In this document: piece after piece, positions 44,373-53,678 of the stretch
Numbering within the stretch: the stretch's first letter is position 1
Layout of the letters: each line of letters opens with the position of its first letter
Assembly (NCBI RefSeq): GCF_003626755.1
Contig: NZ_RBCJ01000002.1
Span: forward strand, 310,001-374,000
DNA length: 64,000 nt
Reading direction: 5' to 3'
From: Ulvibacterium marinum
GTDB taxonomy: Bacteria > Bacteroidota > Bacteroidia > Flavobacteriales > Flavobacteriaceae
Notes under the pieces: model-generated
What the model was told of the DNA's origin: nothing
The model's database searches: none
What the model saw: only the letters and a program-made list of their open reading frames with translations
Position numbers and translations under genes: made by a program

Positions 44373-45422
44373 ATGAAAAGGGAATTCGATATAAATAAGC
44401 TGGTTCGCGAAAGTGTCAGGGAATTAAAACCCTACTCCTCTGCCCGGGACGAATACGTGTCCGACGGCTCAGAAATGGTCTTTTTAGATGCCAATGAGAA
44501 TCCTTTTAATAACGGAGTCAATCGGTATCCCGATCCCCAACAAAGGAACCTAAAGGCACTTCTGGCCGAACAGCGGGGTGTAGCCATGGAAAATTTGCTT
44601 TTGGGCAATGGTAGCGATGAGGTTTTGGACTTGATTTTCAGGGCATTTTGCGAACCTAAAACTGATAATATTATCACTTCGCCTCCTACCTATGGTATGT
44701 ATAAAGTGTTGGCCGGTGTAAACGATGTAAAAAACAAAGAAGTTCTGTTAACCTCAGATTTTGAACCTAATGTAGAAGGCATTTTGAAGGCCGTAGATCA
44801 AAATACGAAGTTACTGTTTCTTTGTTCTCCCAATAATCCTACTGGGAATTGTTTTTCCGAGAAGCGAATAAAACATCTTTTGGATAGCTTCGAGGGTCTT
44901 GTGGTCGTAGATGAAGCTTATATTGATTTTTCGGAGGCAGAAAGCTGGTTGGCACAATTGCAGAATTACCCCAATCTTATTGTAACGCAGACCCTATCCA
45001 AGGCCTATGGTCTGGCGGGAATCCGTTTGGGTATTTGTTGTGCATCCCCAGGGATTATATCTGTTTTAAACAAGATAAAACCGCCGTACAATGTGAATGA
45101 ACTGACCCAACAAAGAGCTTTACGGCATGTGTTGAATCCGAAAATGGTACATGAGGAAGTAAGGAGCATATTAAAAGAAAGGAACGAACTGACCAAGGAA
45201 TTACTTCAATTCAACTTTGTTCTTAAGATATATCCCACGGACGCTAATTTTGTTTTGGTAAAGGTGGACGATGCCGATAAAAGATACCAGCAGCTACTGG
45301 ATAAAGGAATCGTAGTAAGAAACCGAAGCACCCAACCACTTTGCGAAAACACATTGCGATTAACTGTTGGGACTCAAGAAGAAAATAAGAAATTGATAGA
45401 AGCTCTAAGAAGTCTAAATTAA
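44373..45422 (+). CDS. hisC: Histidinol-phosphate aminotransferase
   Basis: 349 residues of the class I/II aminotransferase family. [10 protein letters not shown] is near the N-terminus, [11 protein letters not shown] follows, and CSPNNPTGN and [10 protein letters not shown] lead to the PLP lysine in [15 protein letters not shown] (around residue 211). Operon position between hisD and hisB fixes the substrate as imidazole acetol-phosphate. It starts 255 bases after hisD but only 7 bases before hisB. Confidence 0.95.
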   Translation: MKREFDINKLVRESVRELKPYSSARDEYVSDGSEMVFLDANENPFNNGVNRYPDPQQRNLKALLAEQRGVAMENLLLGNGSDEVLDLIFRAFCEPKTDNIITSPPTYGMYKVLAGVNDVKNKEVLLTSDFEPNVEGILKAVDQNTKLLFLCSPNNPTGNCFSEKRIKHLLDSFEGLVVVDEAYIDFSEAESWLAQLQNYPNLIVTQTLSKAYGLAGIRLGICCASPGIISVLNKIKPPYNVNELTQQRALRHVLNPKMVHEEVRSILKERNELTKELLQFNFVLKIYPTDANFVLVKVDDADKRYQQLLDKGIVVRNRSTQPLCENTLRLTVGTQEENKKLIEALRSLN

Positions 45423-45429
45423 ATATCGA

Positions 45430-46605
45430 ATGAAAGTGGACAATATAAATAATTCTTCTCCTGAAGATAAGACTCGTAAAGTACTTTTTATTGATCGTGA
45501 TGGTACCTTGATACTGGAACCGGAAGATGAACAAATTGATGGTTTCGATAAATTGGAATTCTATCCAAGAGCCTTTAAGTACATGGGAAAGATTGCCAAG
45601 GAATTGGATTATGAGCTGGTGATGATTACCAATCAGGATGGATTGGGTACTGACATCTTTCCCGAAGATACCTTTTGGCCGGTGCATGACTTTGTATTAA
45701 AGTCCTTTGAAAATGAGGGAGTAGTCTTTGATGAGGTATTTATTGATAAAACATTCCCGGAGGATAACGCGGAAACACGAAAGCCAAAAACAGGATTTTT
45801 GACCAAGTATTTTACGGATCACTACGACTTGGAAAACTCTTTTGTGATAGGGGATAGGCTTACAGATGTGGAATTGGCCAAAAATTTGGGTTCACAAGGA
45901 ATTTTTATCAACAATAATACACAGTTAGGAACCTCGGAGGTCAGTACGGATACCCAAGAATTGGAAAAGTATATTGCCCTGGAAACCAATGATTGGGAAA
46001 AGATTTATGAGTTCCTGAGATTAAACAACCGAACCGCCGAAATTCACAGGAAAACCAATGAAACGGATGTCCGTATTGTTCTTAACCTTGATGGAACGGG
46101 GCATGGAAAAATCTCAACGGGACTGGCTTTCTTTGACCATATGCTAGATCAATTGGCACGGCATGGACAAATGGATTTGGACATTGAGGTAAATGGAGAT
46201 TTGGAAGTAGACGAGCATCATACCATTGAGGATACGGGCATTGCTTTAGGCGAAGTTTTTTATCAGGCTCTGGGAGATAAGTTGGGTATTGAAAGATATG
46301 GCTTTTGCTTGCCGATGGATGATTGTCTTGCCCAGGTTGCCCTAGATTTTGGAGGGCGTAACTGGCTGGTTTGGGAAGCGGATTTTAAACGGGAAAAAGT
46401 TGGAGACATGCCTACCGAAATGTTCCACCATTTCTTCAAATCCTTCACCGATGGCGCCAAGGCCAATTTAAACATACAGGCAGAAGGCACTAATGAACAC
46501 CATAAGATAGAGGCTATTTTTAAGGCTTTTGCCAAATCTATAAAAATGGCAATAAAACGGGATACCAAAAAAATGGTCCTTCCCTCCACGAAAGGAATGT
46601 TATGA
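45430..46605 (+). CDS. hisB: Bifunctional histidinol-phosphatase / imidazoleglycerol-phosphate dehydratase
   Basis: 391 residues: a HAD-type phosphatase (about 1-180, [42 protein letters not shown]) fused to the IGP dehydratase (about 195-391, [41 protein letters not shown]). This fused form, long known in enteric bacteria, covers two pathway steps. The stop overlaps hisH by four bases. Confidence 0.96.
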   Translation: MKVDNINNSSPEDKTRKVLFIDRDGTLILEPEDEQIDGFDKLEFYPRAFKYMGKIAKELDYELVMITNQDGLGTDIFPEDTFWPVHDFVLKSFENEGVVFDEVFIDKTFPEDNAETRKPKTGFLTKYFTDHYDLENSFVIGDRLTDVELAKNLGSQGIFINNNTQLGTSEVSTDTQELEKYIALETNDWEKIYEFLRLNNRTAEIHRKTNETDVRIVLNLDGTGHGKISTGLAFFDHMLDQLARHGQMDLDIEVNGDLEVDEHHTIEDTGIALGEVFYQALGDKLGIERYGFCLPMDDCLAQVALDFGGRNWLVWEADFKREKVGDMPTEMFHHFFKSFTDGAKANLNIQAEGTNEHHKIEAIFKAFAKSIKMAIKRDTKKMVLPSTKGML

Positions 46606-47183
46606 AAATTGTAATTATTAATTACGGAGCGGGAAATATTCAGAGTATCCGTTTTGCCATTCAAAGATTGGGATACGAAGCGATTCTTAGTAATGATCCC
46701 AAGGATATCCAAGCTGCGGACAAGGTAATATTTCCGGGTGTAGGTGAAGCCAGCAGCGCCATGAAAAAATTACGGGCTAGCGGATTGGACAATCTAATAC
46801 CAAACCTAAAACAACCTGTATTGGGCATTTGCCTGGGCATGCAGTTGATGTGCAATTCTTCCGAGGAAGGGAGTACCGAGGGGCTTGGAATATTTGATGT
46901 GGATGTGGTTCGGTTTTCCAATCGAGTTAAAGTACCTCAAATAGGATGGAATGAAATATCCAATTTAAAATCAGATTTGTTTAAGGGTATAGGAGAGAAG
47001 GAATACATCTATTTGGTACATAGTTATTATGCCCCAATTTGCAATGATACCATTGCGGTTTCGGAATATGAGTTGAATTATAGTGCCGCTTTAGGTAGGG
47101 CTAATTTTTATGGTACGCAATTCCATCCCGAAAAAAGTAGTGATGGTGGGGAAAGGATATTGCAAAATTTTCTTGAAATGTAA
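46602..47183 (+). CDS. hisH: Imidazole glycerol phosphate synthase, glutamine amidotransferase subunit
   Basis: 193 residues of the class I glutamine amidotransferase fold. The nucleophile Cys lies in [11 protein letters not shown] (about residue 78) and the His-Glu pair in [13 protein letters not shown] near the C-terminus. It feeds ammonia to HisF. Overlaps hisB by 4 bases and the GNAT gene by one base, so the genes are translationally linked. Confidence 0.96.
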   Translation: MKIVIINYGAGNIQSIRFAIQRLGYEAILSNDPKDIQAADKVIFPGVGEASSAMKKLRASGLDNLIPNLKQPVLGICLGMQLMCNSSEEGSTEGLGIFDVDVVRFSNRVKVPQIGWNEISNLKSDLFKGIGEKEYIYLVHSYYAPICNDTIAVSEYELNYSAALGRANFYGTQFHPEKSSDGGERILQNFLEM

Positions 47184-47599
47184 TGGAAGGAGAATTTTAC
47201 ATAGCTACGGAAAGAGAAAAAATGGATACACCATTTATCCATAAATATTTATCCGAGAATTCCTATTGGGCAAAGGGCAGAACCATGGAATTGGTTTTAA
47301 AATCAATGGAAAACTCCCTATGTTTTGGGGTTTTTAATAAGAATGATCAACAAGTGGCCTTTGCACGCTTGGTAACTGACTATGTGGTTTTTGCTTGGTT
47401 AATGGATGTTTTTGTCGATTCTGAATATGCGAGCCAAGGAATAGGTAAAATGTTGGTCAGGCATATTGTCCAACTCCCCGAATTACGGAATGTCAACGGA
47501 ATCGGGCTTCGTACAAACGATGCCCATGGATTTTATGAAAAATTTGGTTTTGAAAAAATATCGGAACCACAAACTTGGATGCTAAGAAAGAATAAATGA
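47183..47599 (+). CDS. GNAT family N-acetyltransferase
   Basis: 138 residues. The acetyl-CoA binding motif A is visible as [19 protein letters not shown] (Q/R-x-x-G-x-G/A). The N-terminal half has [19 protein letters not shown]. It is placed exactly between hisH and hisA, overlapping hisH by one base and hisA by four, and so is part of the operon. It is not one of the ten classical his activities. The target may be a small molecule or a protein N-terminus; unknown. Confidence 0.88.
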   Translation: MEGEFYIATEREKMDTPFIHKYLSENSYWAKGRTMELVLKSMENSLCFGVFNKNDQQVAFARLVTDYVVFAWLMDVFVDSEYASQGIGKMLVRHIVQLPELRNVNGIGLRTNDAHGFYEKFGFEKISEPQTWMLRKNK

Positions 47600-48372
47600 G
47601 AATTATCCCGGCCATAGATATTATTGAGGGGAAATGTGTTCGACTATCAAAAGGCGATTACAACACCAAAAAGATTTACAATGAAAACCCTCTTGAGGTT
47701 GCTAAGGAATTTGAAGCCCATGGCATTCAATATTTACATTTAGTAGACTTGGATGGAGCAAAATCCAAACATATTATTAATCATAAGGTTTTATATCAAA
47801 TCGCATCAAAGACGAATTTGGAAATAGATTTTGGGGGAGGATTAAAAACGGATGAGGATTTAAAGATAGCCTTTGACAATGGTGCTAAACAGGTTACTGG
47901 GGGCAGTATCGCCGTAAAGGAGCAATCTACTTTTTTGGATTGGTTGGAAAAGTATGGGGCTGAAAAAATTATTTTGGGAGCGGATGCCCAAAATGAAAAA
48001 ATAGCAGTTTCCGGTTGGCAGGAGGAATCCAACATGGACTTGGTACCTTTCATTAAATCCTATCAACAAAAGGGAATTAAATATGTAATCTGTACCGATA
48101 TTGGTAAGGATGGCATGTTGGAAGGACCTTCATTCGATTTGTACAAAAAAATTCTATCTCATACCAAACAAACGGAGACAAGGGTTACCATGAGCGGGGT
48201 TGAAGATATTGAAGTGCCCGGGATACATCTTATTGCATCTGGTGGTGTCTCCCAGTTTGAGGAACTACCGAAACTTAGGGAAATAGGTTGTGAAGGCGTC
48301 ATAATCGGTAAGGCCCTTTACGAAAATAGAATTAGTCTTAAGCAATTGGAATCTTTTAACATACAGGTATGA
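47596..48372 (+). CDS. hisA: ProFAR isomerase (HisA) with a small insertion
   Basis: 258 residues of a TIM barrel. [17 protein letters not shown] carries the first catalytic Asp, [14 protein letters not shown] the second. Compared with the about 245 residues usual for HisA there is an extra segment of roughly 18 residues ([18 protein letters not shown]) between LYKKILSH and [11 protein letters not shown], before the phosphate-binding strand. It isomerises ProFAR to PRFAR. Overlaps the GNAT gene by four bases and the DUF1572 gene by four bases. Confidence 0.93.
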   Translation: MRIIPAIDIIEGKCVRLSKGDYNTKKIYNENPLEVAKEFEAHGIQYLHLVDLDGAKSKHIINHKVLYQIASKTNLEIDFGGGLKTDEDLKIAFDNGAKQVTGGSIAVKEQSTFLDWLEKYGAEKIILGADAQNEKIAVSGWQEESNMDLVPFIKSYQQKGIKYVICTDIGKDGMLEGPSFDLYKKILSHTKQTETRVTMSGVEDIEVPGIHLIASGGVSQFEELPKLREIGCEGVIIGKALYENRISLKQLESFNIQV

Positions 48373-48890
48373 AGGATATGGTATCTCAATTAGCGGAAGA
48401 GTTTTTGGCGCAATCCATATATAGAATGGATGAAAGCACTAGAATGATTCAAATTTGTATGGAACAGTTGTCCGAAGAAGAAATTTGGATCAGACACAAT
48501 GAATCTTCCAATAGTATTGGTAATCAGATTTTGCATTTATGCGGAAATATAACCCAGTATGCCATATCGGCCCTGGGCCAAGAAACAGATTCCAGGGAAC
48601 GTGACAAAGAATTTGCAGCACGTTCCGGTTATTCCAAATCTCAATTGGTACGGATGCTTGAGGATACTGTGGAAAAGGCAAAAAGAACTATGGATGGCTC
48701 CAAAGTGGAAAATCTGATGCGAAAGCGTAACGTTCAGGGTTTTTACTTTTCGGGAATGGGCATCATTATCCATGTGGTCGAGCATTACTCGTATCATGTG
48801 GGCCAAATTGCACAGTGGACCAAAATGCTGAAAAATAAAGAATTAGGCTTTTATGATGGAATAGATTTGAATACAAGGAACAAGGAATAA
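48369..48890 (+). CDS. DUF1572 / DinB-superfamily protein
   Basis: 173 residues, a predicted four-helix bundle of the DinB/YfiT superfamily. Ligand-like histidines are in [34 protein letters not shown] (two or three His). It overlaps hisA by four bases and so is translated with the his genes. A role in histidine metabolism is not established; proteins of this superfamily are often thiol-dependent S-transferases or metal-dependent hydrolases. Confidence 0.85.
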   Translation: MKDMVSQLAEEFLAQSIYRMDESTRMIQICMEQLSEEEIWIRHNESSNSIGNQILHLCGNITQYAISALGQETDSRERDKEFAARSGYSKSQLVRMLEDTVEKAKRTMDGSKVENLMRKRNVQGFYFSGMGIIIHVVEHYSYHVGQIAQWTKMLKNKELGFYDGIDLNTRNKE

Positions 48891-48897
48891 TCTAGGG

Positions 48898-49368
48898 AGG
48901 TCAGAGATAGGAGTTACGAAGTACAAAGTAGGAAATTGAAGTTTATCAATCTAATTATAGAATACAAAGATGCAAGATTTAAAGTCAAGGACTAAAAGAT
49001 TCGCTGCAGATTGCTGGAGGCTTTGTACTAAAATTCCTAGATCCAAGGAATATGATACCTGGGTGAGACAACTAATTAGATGTTCCGGTTCAGTAGGGGC
49101 AAATTATAGAGCATCGCAAAGAGCAAAATCAACTGCGGATTTTATTTATAAACTCAAAGTAGTTGAAGAAGAAACTGATGAATCGATGTATTGGCTAGAA
49201 CTTTTTCTGGAAATTTCGGATAATCATCATGAAGAAATAGAGCGTTTAAGAAAAGAAGGAGGTGAGTTATTGGCAATTACAGTTTCTTCCATAAAGACCG
49301 CTCGAAAAAATCAGAAATAAAAAATGATTTTATGAAAGACATTACTTCGTATTTTACTCCTCTGACCT
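48898..49368. mobile_element. Candidate small insertion cassette with 26-bp inverted ends around a four-helix-bundle gene
   Basis: The ends 48898-48923 and 49343-49368 are inverted copies: AGGTCAGAG, 8 bases, TACGAAGTA on the left, and the same two 9-mers with the same 8-base spacer, inverted, on the right. That is 18 fixed matches at identical spacing. The 471-bp unit contains one gene and lies in the hisA-DUF1572 to hisF interval of an otherwise tight operon. No transposase is encoded, and no clear target duplication is seen. Confidence 0.55.
48970..49320 (+). CDS. Four-helix-bundle protein (23S rRNA intervening-sequence family)
   Basis: 116 residues. It has the typical start DLKSRTKRFAADCWRLCTKI, then QLIRCSGSVGANYRASQRA, ADFIYKLKVVEEETDESMYW and LEISD, which define the family of small helical bundles first found in 23S rRNA intervening sequences and related to bAvd of diversity-generating retroelements. 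No reverse transcriptase is nearby. It lies inside the inverted-repeat unit 48898-49368. Lys/Arg-rich surfaces suggest nucleic-acid binding; the true role is unknown. Confidence 0.9.
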   Translation: MQDLKSRTKRFAADCWRLCTKIPRSKEYDTWVRQLIRCSGSVGANYRASQRAKSTADFIYKLKVVEEETDESMYWLELFLEISDNHHEEIERLRKEGGELLAITVSSIKTARKNQK

Positions 49369-49381
49369 ATTACTTGATTAT

Positions 49382-50137
49382 ATGTTGACAAAAAGAATAA
49401 TCCCGTGTCTGGATATAAAGGATGGCCGTACGGTAAAGGGCATCAACTTTTTGGATCTACGGGATGCGGGAGATCCCGTGGAACTGGCTAAATTCTATGC
49501 CGAGGAAGGTGCAGATGAATTGGTGTTTTTGGATATTTCAGCTACGGAGGAAAAACGCAAGACCTTGGCGGAACTGGTCTATCATGTAGCCGAAAAGGTA
49601 AACATCCCTTTTACTGTTGGTGGAGGCATTTCATCGGTGGAAGATGTGGATGTCCTCCTGCAAAATGGAGCAGATAAGGTGTCGATCAATTCATCGGCAG
49701 TAAAAAATCCGCAATTGATCAATGATTTGGTTGCAAAATTTGGATCACAATGTATCGTTGTGGCCATTGACGCCAAACGGATTAACGGAGAATGGAAAGT
49801 ACACCTGGTCGGTGGAAAGGTACCCACGGAAATTGAACTGTTTGCATGGGCCAGGGAAGTAGAGGAGCGGGGCGCAGGAGAAATCCTATTTACCTCCATG
49901 GACCATGATGGTACTAAAAATGGATTTGCGAACAAGGCCTTGGCCAGAATGTCCAAAGAAAGAAACATCCCCGTTATTGCATCTGGCGGAGCAGGTAAGA
50001 TGCAGCATTTTACGGATACCTTTGTAGAAGGCAAAGCAGATGCCGCGTTGGCCGCCAGTGTTTTTCATTTTAAGGAAATGAAGATAGAGGATTTAAAAAA
50101 AGAGCTTGAAAGATGCGGTATCCCGGTTAGGCTTTAA
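49382..50137 (+). CDS. hisF: Imidazole glycerol phosphate synthase, cyclase subunit
   Basis: 251 residues of a TIM barrel. [12 protein letters not shown] has the catalytic Asp near residue 11, [11 protein letters not shown] the second near 177, and [13 protein letters not shown] and IASGGAG the phosphate-binding sites. With HisH it closes the imidazole ring and yields AICAR. It starts just 13 bases after the right end of the candidate cassette, so the insertion sits directly ahead of its start. Confidence 0.97.
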   Translation: MLTKRIIPCLDIKDGRTVKGINFLDLRDAGDPVELAKFYAEEGADELVFLDISATEEKRKTLAELVYHVAEKVNIPFTVGGGISSVEDVDVLLQNGADKVSINSSAVKNPQLINDLVAKFGSQCIVVAIDAKRINGEWKVHLVGGKVPTEIELFAWAREVEERGAGEILFTSMDHDGTKNGFANKALARMSKERNIPVIASGGAGKMQHFTDTFVEGKADAALAASVFHFKEMKIEDLKKELERCGIPVRL

Positions 50138-50161
50138 TAATCAAGATTAAGAAAGGAATAC

Positions 50162-50758
50162 ATGGAAATAAATTTTGACAAAAATGGAGATGGGTTGTTA
50201 CCCGTAATTATTCAAGATGCCGTTACTAAAAACATCTTGATGCTGGGCTATATGAACCAGGAGGCACTGGATAGGACCATGGAGACCAAAAAGGTGACTT
50301 TTTTCAGTAGGTCCAAACAACGCTTATGGACCAAAGGGGAAGAGAGTGGCAATTTCCTGTATTTGGAGAATATCAAAAATGATTGTGATAAGGATACATT
50401 GCTTATTCTGGTAAATCCTGTCGGGCCAACATGTCATACCGGAAGTGATACTTGCTGGGGCGAGAAGAATATATCCAATTTCGGATTTCTTTCAAAATTG
50501 GAAAAGGTGATAGAACAGCGAAGGACTTCCTCTACCGGGGAAACCTCCTATGTTGCCTCGTTGTTTGAAAAGGGTATTAACAAGATTGCGCAGAAGGTAG
50601 GGGAAGAGGCCATAGAAACCGTTATTGAGGCCAAGGACAATAATGACGAACTCTTTTTAAACGAAAGTGCGGATCTATTGTTCCATTATTTGATTTTACT
50701 TCAAGCGAAGGGCTTTACCTTAAAGGATATAGAAAAGGTATTAAAAGAAAGACACTAA
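50162..50758 (+). CDS. hisIE: Bifunctional phosphoribosyl-AMP cyclohydrolase / phosphoribosyl-ATP pyrophosphatase
   Basis: 198 residues: HisI (about 1-105, VKNILMLGYMNQEALDRTM-like region, DCDKDTLLILVNPVGPTCH with its metal-binding Cys and Asp) fused to HisE (about 110-198, KIAQKVGEEAIETVIEA, ESADLLFHYLILL). It covers the second and third steps of the pathway. Last gene of the operon, followed by an 11-bp hairpin. Confidence 0.96.
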   Translation: MEINFDKNGDGLLPVIIQDAVTKNILMLGYMNQEALDRTMETKKVTFFSRSKQRLWTKGEESGNFLYLENIKNDCDKDTLLILVNPVGPTCHTGSDTCWGEKNISNFGFLSKLEKVIEQRRTSSTGETSYVASLFEKGINKIAQKVGEEAIETVIEAKDNNDELFLNESADLLFHYLILLQAKGFTLKDIEKVLKERH

Positions 50759-50780
50759 TTAGAAGTTTAAAACATAATAA

Positions 50781-50808
50781 ATATGGGCATCACATAGGAT
50801 GCCCATAT
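50781..50808. terminator. Hairpin between convergent hisIE and the GIN-protein gene
   Basis: A perfect 11-bp inverted repeat (ATATGGGCATC with GATGCCCATAT) encloses a 6-base loop, 23 bases after hisIE. No long T tract follows on the plus strand, but position between two convergent genes suggests a shared terminator. Confidence 0.55.
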
Positions 50809-50836
50809 TCAACAACCACCACCAAAACGTCTAAAA

Positions 50837-51559
50837 TCAGTCGGTTTTAACTATTTCCGATGCACCGGACAACCTTCTAAGATTTACGGTCGCATCTCCC
50901 CTGTATCTTAAAGTACTTGCGCCGGAAGCCTCAATATCAATGGATTCCGTTACCGTTAAATAGGCATCACTGGCACCGCTTAGATCTATATCCAATTCTT
51001 CTACCGTCAAATCATAATCCTTAAGATCACTACTGCCCGAAAGACGGGCCCTTAGCGATTCGGTATTTCCAAATAAATCAATATTGGAAGCACCTGATGC
51101 CTCTATATCCAAATCGGTGAGATCCATCTCACCTGAGAAGGATGATGCCCCTGAGACCTCTAGATCTACCTTACGCGTAATCAAAGGATTTTCCAATGTG
51201 ATATTGGAAGCACCTGAAATATCAAAATCGGAAATCTCCCTAGTGGTAATAAACACGTTTAAAGTTACATTTCCTCTTAGATTGGTATGTTTCTTTAATC
51301 TCACTCGCAGCGTGTTCCCTTCCTTTTGTACAACAATACGGTCATGAATGTTTTCATTGGCCTCTACCTCTACGCTTTCCTCCACATCGGAGAAAGTCAC
51401 ATAAACATTAAAAGCATTGGACACCTTTAAACGTGAATAGTCTGAAAAACCATAACCTATCGTTGAAATTCCATCGGAAGCGCGAATAGTTTCATAATCA
51501 CAGGAAACCATTTGAAGACTTAAAGCGATCAGAATCGCAAATACTAATACTCTGTTCAT
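50837..51559 (-). CDS. Head-GIN/DUF2807 lipoprotein
   Basis: 240 residues. A signal with lipobox (LQMVSCDYE) puts the Cys at about residue 20. The rest is a repeated beta structure with the motif SGAS recurring seven or so times (DISGASNI, EVSGASSF, EASGASNI, LSGASDA, EASGASTL, LSGASEI), the hallmark of a right-handed beta helix of the DUF2807 family. Probably attached to a membrane and exposed to the periplasm or surface. Last of three genes behind the sigma-type promoter at 52471-52496. Function unknown; relatives accompany envelope-stress genes. Confidence 0.9.
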   Translation of the reverse strand: MNRVLVFAILIALSLQMVSCDYETIRASDGISTIGYGFSDYSRLKVSNAFNVYVTFSDVEESVEVEANENIHDRIVVQKEGNTLRVRLKKHTNLRGNVTLNVFITTREISDFDISGASNITLENPLITRKVDLEVSGASSFSGEMDLTDLDIEASGASNIDLFGNTESLRARLSGSSDLKDYDLTVEELDIDLSGASDAYLTVTESIDIEASGASTLRYRGDATVNLRRLSGASEIVKTD

Positions 51560-51561
51560 TT

Positions 51562-51783
51562 TTATAAATTTTCTGATTGATTTTCAAGGTTGTTTTTTAA
51601 CTCCATGACCGGCATCCATTGAAAATTTACCGGAAACCATTGATCTTTGGTTTTTAAGGTAATGGATGATGATGCGGTATTCCCCTTCTTTAGATATACT
51701 TGGTTATTTTCCGAAAAAACATGTTGGGTTTCAATTACCTCATGACATACTGGACAAAGACCGTTAAACATATTATTTTTCAT
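51562..51783 (-). CDS. 73-residue protein with CPVC motif
   Basis: From the ATG at 51783; a longer frame overlaps the upstream barrel gene and is rejected. The product begins MKNNMFNGLCPVCHEVIETQ; CPVC plus H is one half of a possible zinc site, with no second CxxC present. The rest is polar, with SSSITLKTKDQWFPVNFQW. No signal peptide is seen. It lies between the barrel gene and the GIN gene with gaps of one and two bases, so it is a genuine operon member. No family recognised. Confidence 0.65.
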   Translation of the reverse strand: MKNNMFNGLCPVCHEVIETQHVFSENNQVYLKKGNTASSSITLKTKDQWFPVNFQWMPVMELKNNLENQSENL

Positions 51784-51784
51784 A

Positions 51785-52438
51785 CTAAATTTTCTTTTTA
51801 TAGCGATTCCTGCCCATATTAAAAACACCTATTTTAACTCCTATTCCCGCGGAAAAACCATTGATTCGGGATACCGGACTAAAATCAAGTTCTATTTTAT
51901 TGGAAAAGCGGTATTTGACCCCAGCTTCAAGCTGTAAATACCTTGAGACATTGAACAACACACTTACCCCTGGTTCCAATACAAAAATGGCATCTACATC
52001 ATCCTCTGTAAGCTCATAATCCTCGTCATCAAAATTATCGCCAACGTAACCGACGGCACCGGCACCAATCAATAAAGGAAATGAAAGGTTTACCAAAGAT
52101 TTACTAAAAAAAATAGGTTCCAAGTGCAGGCCGCCGTAAGCTCCAATAAGATCCTCATCACGGGCCAGATCACTATTAAAAAGATCTTGTTGCGAATAGA
52201 AGAAGGTCCCCGAGAAACCTACCTCAAATTGTTGGTTGGCCACATAAGCAATTTTGAGACCACCTTGATATGTTGGCTCTCCGTCAATTTCGCCTAAATG
52301 AGTGTTCAAACCCAAATAAACGCCATGAACAACATTCTTACGGTCATTAAATTCAAGGTAATCTTCGTCTTCCTGGGCATAGGTAAAGCCTGCAAAAAGT
52401 AAAATAATGATTAGAAAAAAAGATTTTTGATGTTTCAT
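51785..52438 (-). CDS. Outer-membrane beta-barrel protein
   Basis: 217 residues. Signal peptide ending GFTYAQ, then alternating strands typical of an 8- to 10-stranded porin-like barrel (VYLGLNTHLGEIDGEP, YGGLHLEPIFFSKSLVNL, RYLQLEAGVKYRFSNK) and an end at about FGVNPGVKIGVFNM. The mature N-terminus is acidic (EDEDYLEFNDRK). It starts the operon that follows the ECF-like promoter. Function is unknown; a small outer-membrane barrel in an envelope-response regulon is the inference. Confidence 0.82.
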   Translation of the reverse strand: MKHQKSFFLIIILLFAGFTYAQEDEDYLEFNDRKNVVHGVYLGLNTHLGEIDGEPTYQGGLKIAYVANQQFEVGFSGTFFYSQQDLFNSDLARDEDLIGAYGGLHLEPIFFSKSLVNLSFPLLIGAGAVGYVGDNFDDEDYELTEDDVDAIFVLEPGVSVLFNVSRYLQLEAGVKYRFSNKIELDFSPVSRINGFSAGIGVKIGVFNMGRNRYKKKI

Positions 52439-52470
52439 GCTTTATTGTTTTTTGATTGTCTTATTCAAAA

Positions 52471-52496
52471 GACAATGTAGTTGGGAAAAGGTTGCA
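52471..52496 (-). promoter_or_regulatory. ECF-type promoter of the barrel/GIN operon
   Basis: On the minus strand TGCAACC (52496-52490), a 16-base spacer, then GTC (52473-52471, in GTCTTTT). The start of the barrel gene is 33 bases downstream. It shares sequence and spacing with the elements at 54798-54823 and 55137-55162. Confidence 0.7.
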
Positions 52497-52586
52497 TATT
52501 TTCTATACTTTTTTACGAAAATTTTTGCAGATCGGCTATACAGTCTTTTCAAGGTTAGTTCCAAACATATAGAAAATGTTACAGGG

Positions 52587-53678
52587 TTATAATTCCTTTA
52601 AAAGTATAACTCCCTTTATGCCCGTAATGGAAATCTCTCCTGATAAACCCTTACCGTAGGTAGCCGTTATTTCGCGAATCCTTTGTCCCTTGTTCAACAT
52701 CTTGGTCTCTACGTTCTTAAAGGACTTAGGCAGTCGTAACAGACCTTCTTCCAAAGTAGCGTCGAACTTAAATGAGAAATCGGAAATGGTAAGGCTTACT
52801 TCTGATGATTCCTGATCTATTACGATTACCGCATCCGGATTCTGCACCTTGGAAACCCTGAAATCAGCAATTTTCATGGTAAGATTGATCTGTTCATCCA
52901 CATTGTTGAGTTGCATATTGGTAAATCTTAAATCTCCGTGTACGGCACCTACTTCTTCTATCGTTATTTCATCCTTACTGGAGTAAATCTCCAAGGATGA
53001 CACACGTTCTATTTCTATATCGGTACCACTACTATTGATGCGTAAGTTTCTGGATTCCTCTACATCCAAACTTCCATTTTTTATACGGATATTCCCATAG
53101 TTAACGGTTTTGGTTCTCAATTTTCCATATTTTAAAACAACATCCGCATTGTTAATGTCCTTATTGATCCAAACATCGCCGTGTTCTACATTTGCCTTCA
53201 ACTTCCCGGACCAATCACCGATAATTACATCGCCAAATTTGTTGGTAATATCCAGTTCTGCATTTGATGGTAGTAGAATCGTGTAGTCTATTTGAACATT
53301 GCTTCTATCAAAATCAAAAGGATTTGCCTTATTGAAATACTTGGCAAAAAAGCCTGTACTTTTTTCTGCTATTTCCGAGGTGACGGTAATAAAATTTTCA
53401 ATTTCCCTTGTGTTGAGCGAAATACGGTCCAGAAGGTTTTTTGCATTTTCCTTTTTTCTGTGTGTGACCGTGATGTCAACGGTAATCGAAACATTGTCCC
53501 TGTCCCATCCGGTAACGGTTACATCGCCATATTTGTTCTCCAAATACAACTCTCCGGAATTGGTCATTTCGTAGGATTCGCTAAGCTGCTTCGATACTTT
53601 TTCTTGGGCCAATACATAATGGCCGCATATCATCAAGACCATTAAAACAACCCGTCTTTTATAAAATGTATCCATCAT
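52587..53678 (-). CDS. DUF4097/GIN-type secreted protein
   Basis: 363 residues. It has a signal peptide (about residues 1-24, ending YVLAQ) and a beta-rich body of repeats such as LYLENKYGDVTVTGWDRDNV, ITNKFGDVIIGDWSGKL, VEHGDVWINKDI, again a beta-helix-like fold. It overlaps the upstream anti-sigma gene by 20 bases, so it is translated in the same operon (the start could also be the second ATG). Probably located in the periplasm or surface. Function unknown; family members track envelope-stress systems. Confidence 0.85.
   Translation of the reverse strand: MMDTFYKRRVVLMVLMICGHYVLAQEKVSKQLSESYEMTNSGELYLENKYGDVTVTGWDRDNVSITVDITVTHRKKENAKNLLDRISLNTREIENFITVTSEIAEKSTGFFAKYFNKANPFDFDRSNVQIDYTILLPSNAELDITNKFGDVIIGDWSGKLKANVEHGDVWINKDINNADVVLKYGKLRTKTVNYGNIRIKNGSLDVEESRNLRINSSGTDIEIERVSSLEIYSSKDEITIEEVGAVHGDLRFTNMQLNNVDEQINLTMKIADFRVSKVQNPDAVIVIDQESSEVSLTISDFSFKFDATLEEGLLRLPKSFKNVETKMLNKGQRIREITATYGKGLSGEISITGIKGVILLKEL

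Noticed and set aside
48970-49320. Diversity-generating retroelement, because the four-helix-bundle protein resembles bAvd
   Set aside because: No reverse transcriptase, no template/variable repeat pair and no target gene with a C-lectin domain are nearby. The protein belongs to the wider 23S intervening-sequence family.
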